From: Colimorpha_A sp964630635
Lineage (GTDB): Bacteria > Bacillota > Clostridia > Oscillospirales > CAG-272
Direction: 5' to 3'
Assembly: GCA_964630635.1 (NCBI GenBank)
Contig: CAZVVM010000101.1
Location: forward strand, 1 to 6,131
Length of the DNA: 6,131 bases
The position numbers were made by a program, and so were the translations under genes. The first letter of the stretch is position 1. Every line of letters starts with the position of its first letter. The notes beneath the pieces were generated by a model. The model was not told where the DNA came from, did no database searches, and saw only the letters and a list, made by a program, of their open reading frames with translations. Shown one piece after another: positions 4,857 to 6,131 of the stretch.

Positions 4857-6131
4857 ATGGCGAATTACATCAATCACCAACAGGCAAGACAAGGTATTGA
4901 GAGCGCGATTGCGCGTCGTCAATACAACAATTCGTTTGAGGGGTCGGTAAAAAACACGATCCAAAACGCGCTTGTCAAGAAGATCGGCTTTGAAACTCTC
5001 GAAAAAGACCAAGAGTCTATCGCCAAGCGCCTTCAAGAGAACGCAGAGAGGGTAGAGGCGGGAGAGTACGTTGACCCCAAAGAATACGATTCTCTCGTCG
5101 CAGATTCCGAGAATGTCGGCAAGCGTTTGGCGTATTACAGGAATTATATAAGAAACGCGGCTCCCGACCAAGCGGACGCGATCAAGAACGCTACGGATAT
5201 GTCAAAAGCGTTCCTTGATGCTTCCAAATCTATGGGCGAGCAGCAAAAGTTTTTCTCTGCCTTCAAGGATGCTGACGACTATAAAAAGCAGATGGACGCG
5301 TACAAGGAACAACAGCGGCTTACTTTCGAATACGACCTTGAAGCGGGAAAAAAACTGCTTGATGCGGCGAAGGGTACAGATGAGTACGACGCGCTGGAGG
5401 AAGAATACAATCTCGCAAAATATTATCAAGACGCTTATAACTATGACAAGCTCTCCGAGAACGAAGACTTTGAGAAAAAGTCAAAGAAGGCAAACTCGAC
5501 TTGGGATATTGGAGAAACTGCAAGAGCGGCAGACTTTATTAACGGTGCGTGGCACGCAGAAGCAGGGCAAGCGGTAAACAAGTTTATTGATGGTCTTATT
5601 CCGTTTTTAAATAACGACACAACGGAAGCTTACGAAAGATATAAGCTTATGGATGAGAGCGAGGTCGCTACCTTTAACTACCTTTACAACACGAAGGGAC
5701 AAAAGGAAGCGCAGAAATATCTTGACTTTATCGACAAATACGGTCTGCAAAGCGAATACGCGCAGAAGAACAAGACAAAGAACTGGCTCACAAATATTAT
5801 GCGTGCAATCGACAGCGGCGGCGAAAGAATCATAAACGGTATATTAAATGTTGACGATATGATTTTACACGCAGGGGCAGATCTTGTCAACTGGGAGTCT
5901 GCCGAAAAGTATTTTGGCGACAAGCTCATTGATAGTGTGCAACCGTCAAACTCGCTGCTCGCGCTATCTGCAAGACAGCAGGACGCGGGATTTTGGGAGG
6001 GACTTACATACGACCTCGCCGCGAACGCTCCTCAACAGCTTGTGAATATTGGCTTTAGTGCCTTGCTTGGAAAAGATGCGGGCGGCTTGGCGGCTTCTAT
6101 CACTCTTGGAATATCCGAAGGAACGAACGCC
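4857..6131 (+). CDS. Large helical phage protein, possibly virion-internal or ejection protein (3' partial)
   Basis: The frame is open from ATG 4857 to the window end without a stop: 425 residues visible, the rest outside. Residues about 1-220 are Lys/Glu/Asp/Gln-rich and helical ('INHQQARQGIESAIARR', 'YKKQMDAYKEQQRLTFEYD'), with coiled-coil character. Residues about 222-250 ('AADFINGAWHAEAGQAVN') are less charged. At about 270-295 is 'NYLYNTKGQKEAQKYL', a motif I recall from very long proteins of clostridial phages, usually of unknown function; this recollection is not a database result. From about residue 380 the chain turns hydrophobic and Gly/Ala-rich ('GFSALLGKDAGGLAASITLG'), as in membrane-interacting parts of tape-measure or ejected internal proteins. 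A large virion protein is inferred; another large multidomain protein, even one with enzyme domains further on, is equally open. The coding call itself is secure. Confidence 0.6.
   Translation, partial: MANYINHQQARQGIESAIARRQYNNSFEGSVKNTIQNALVKKIGFETLEKDQESIAKRLQENAERVEAGEYVDPKEYDSLVADSENVGKRLAYYRNYIRNAAPDQADAIKNATDMSKAFLDASKSMGEQQKFFSAFKDADDYKKQMDAYKEQQRLTFEYDLEAGKKLLDAAKGTDEYDALEEEYNLAKYYQDAYNYDKLSENEDFEKKSKKANSTWDIGETARAADFINGAWHAEAGQAVNKFIDGLIPFLNNDTTEAYERYKLMDESEVATFNYLYNTKGQKEAQKYLDFIDKYGLQSEYAQKNKTKNWLTNIMRAIDSGGERIINGILNVDDMILHAGADLVNWESAEKYFGDKLIDSVQPSNSLLALSARQQDAGFWEGLTYDLAANAPQQLVNIGFSALLGKDAGGLAASITLGISEGTNA

Noticed and set aside
4836..5929. Minus-strand open frames and + strand open frames (5215-5577, 5653-5835) within the last gene
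   Set aside because: The frame from ATG 4857 is continuous to the window end with a good RBS and typical protein composition; the others are overlapping shadows.

Overview
The window looks like the late region of a phage or prophage from a Gram-positive, clostridial-type (Bacillota) host, probably a gut Clostridia lineage. The reasons are a holin plus PGRP-type amidase/SH3 lysis pair, strong AGGAGG-type ribosome binding sites before most genes, and a fibre of HAEG repeats of the kind common in clostridial phage tails. No spanin-like gene for a Gram-negative envelope is seen. All genes lie on the + strand, packed head to tail; nothing credible is encoded on the minus strand.

Layout: (1) 1-1965 is the 3' part of a long fibre or receptor-binding protein. 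Its reading frame is open from base 1, so the gene starts outside the window. It carries a few collagen-like triplets, a short YadA-head-like segment, a linker domain and then 24 units of a 14-residue HAEG repeat (745-1788), closed by a short C-terminal domain. (2) 1966-2050 is a short spacer with a small hairpin and the RBS of the next gene. (3) 2051-3436 is a compact lysis cassette: a membrane-anchored coiled-coil protein, a two-helix holin, and an N-acetylmuramoyl-L-alanine amidase with an SH3 wall-binding domain. The genes are 1 nt apart or overlap by 4 nt. (4) 3455-4774 encodes an unrecognised 439-residue protein with a Ser/Thr/Gly-rich hinge. (5) 4806-4842 holds a strong hairpin that resembles an intrinsic terminator. 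(6) From 4857 to the window end, a large open frame (at least 425 residues, no stop) encodes an alpha-helical, Lys/Glu-rich protein that becomes hydrophobic near the visible end.

Working together: the fibre would bind the host at adsorption. The holin and amidase would end the cycle by permeabilising the membrane and cutting peptidoglycan, with the coiled-coil membrane protein a likely helper. The two large proteins after the lysis genes are the least explained part. They look like virion-associated or DNA-ejection proteins rather than lysis proteins, but that is inference from shape and position only. No tRNA, CRISPR array, insertion sequence, integrase or reverse transcriptase was seen.
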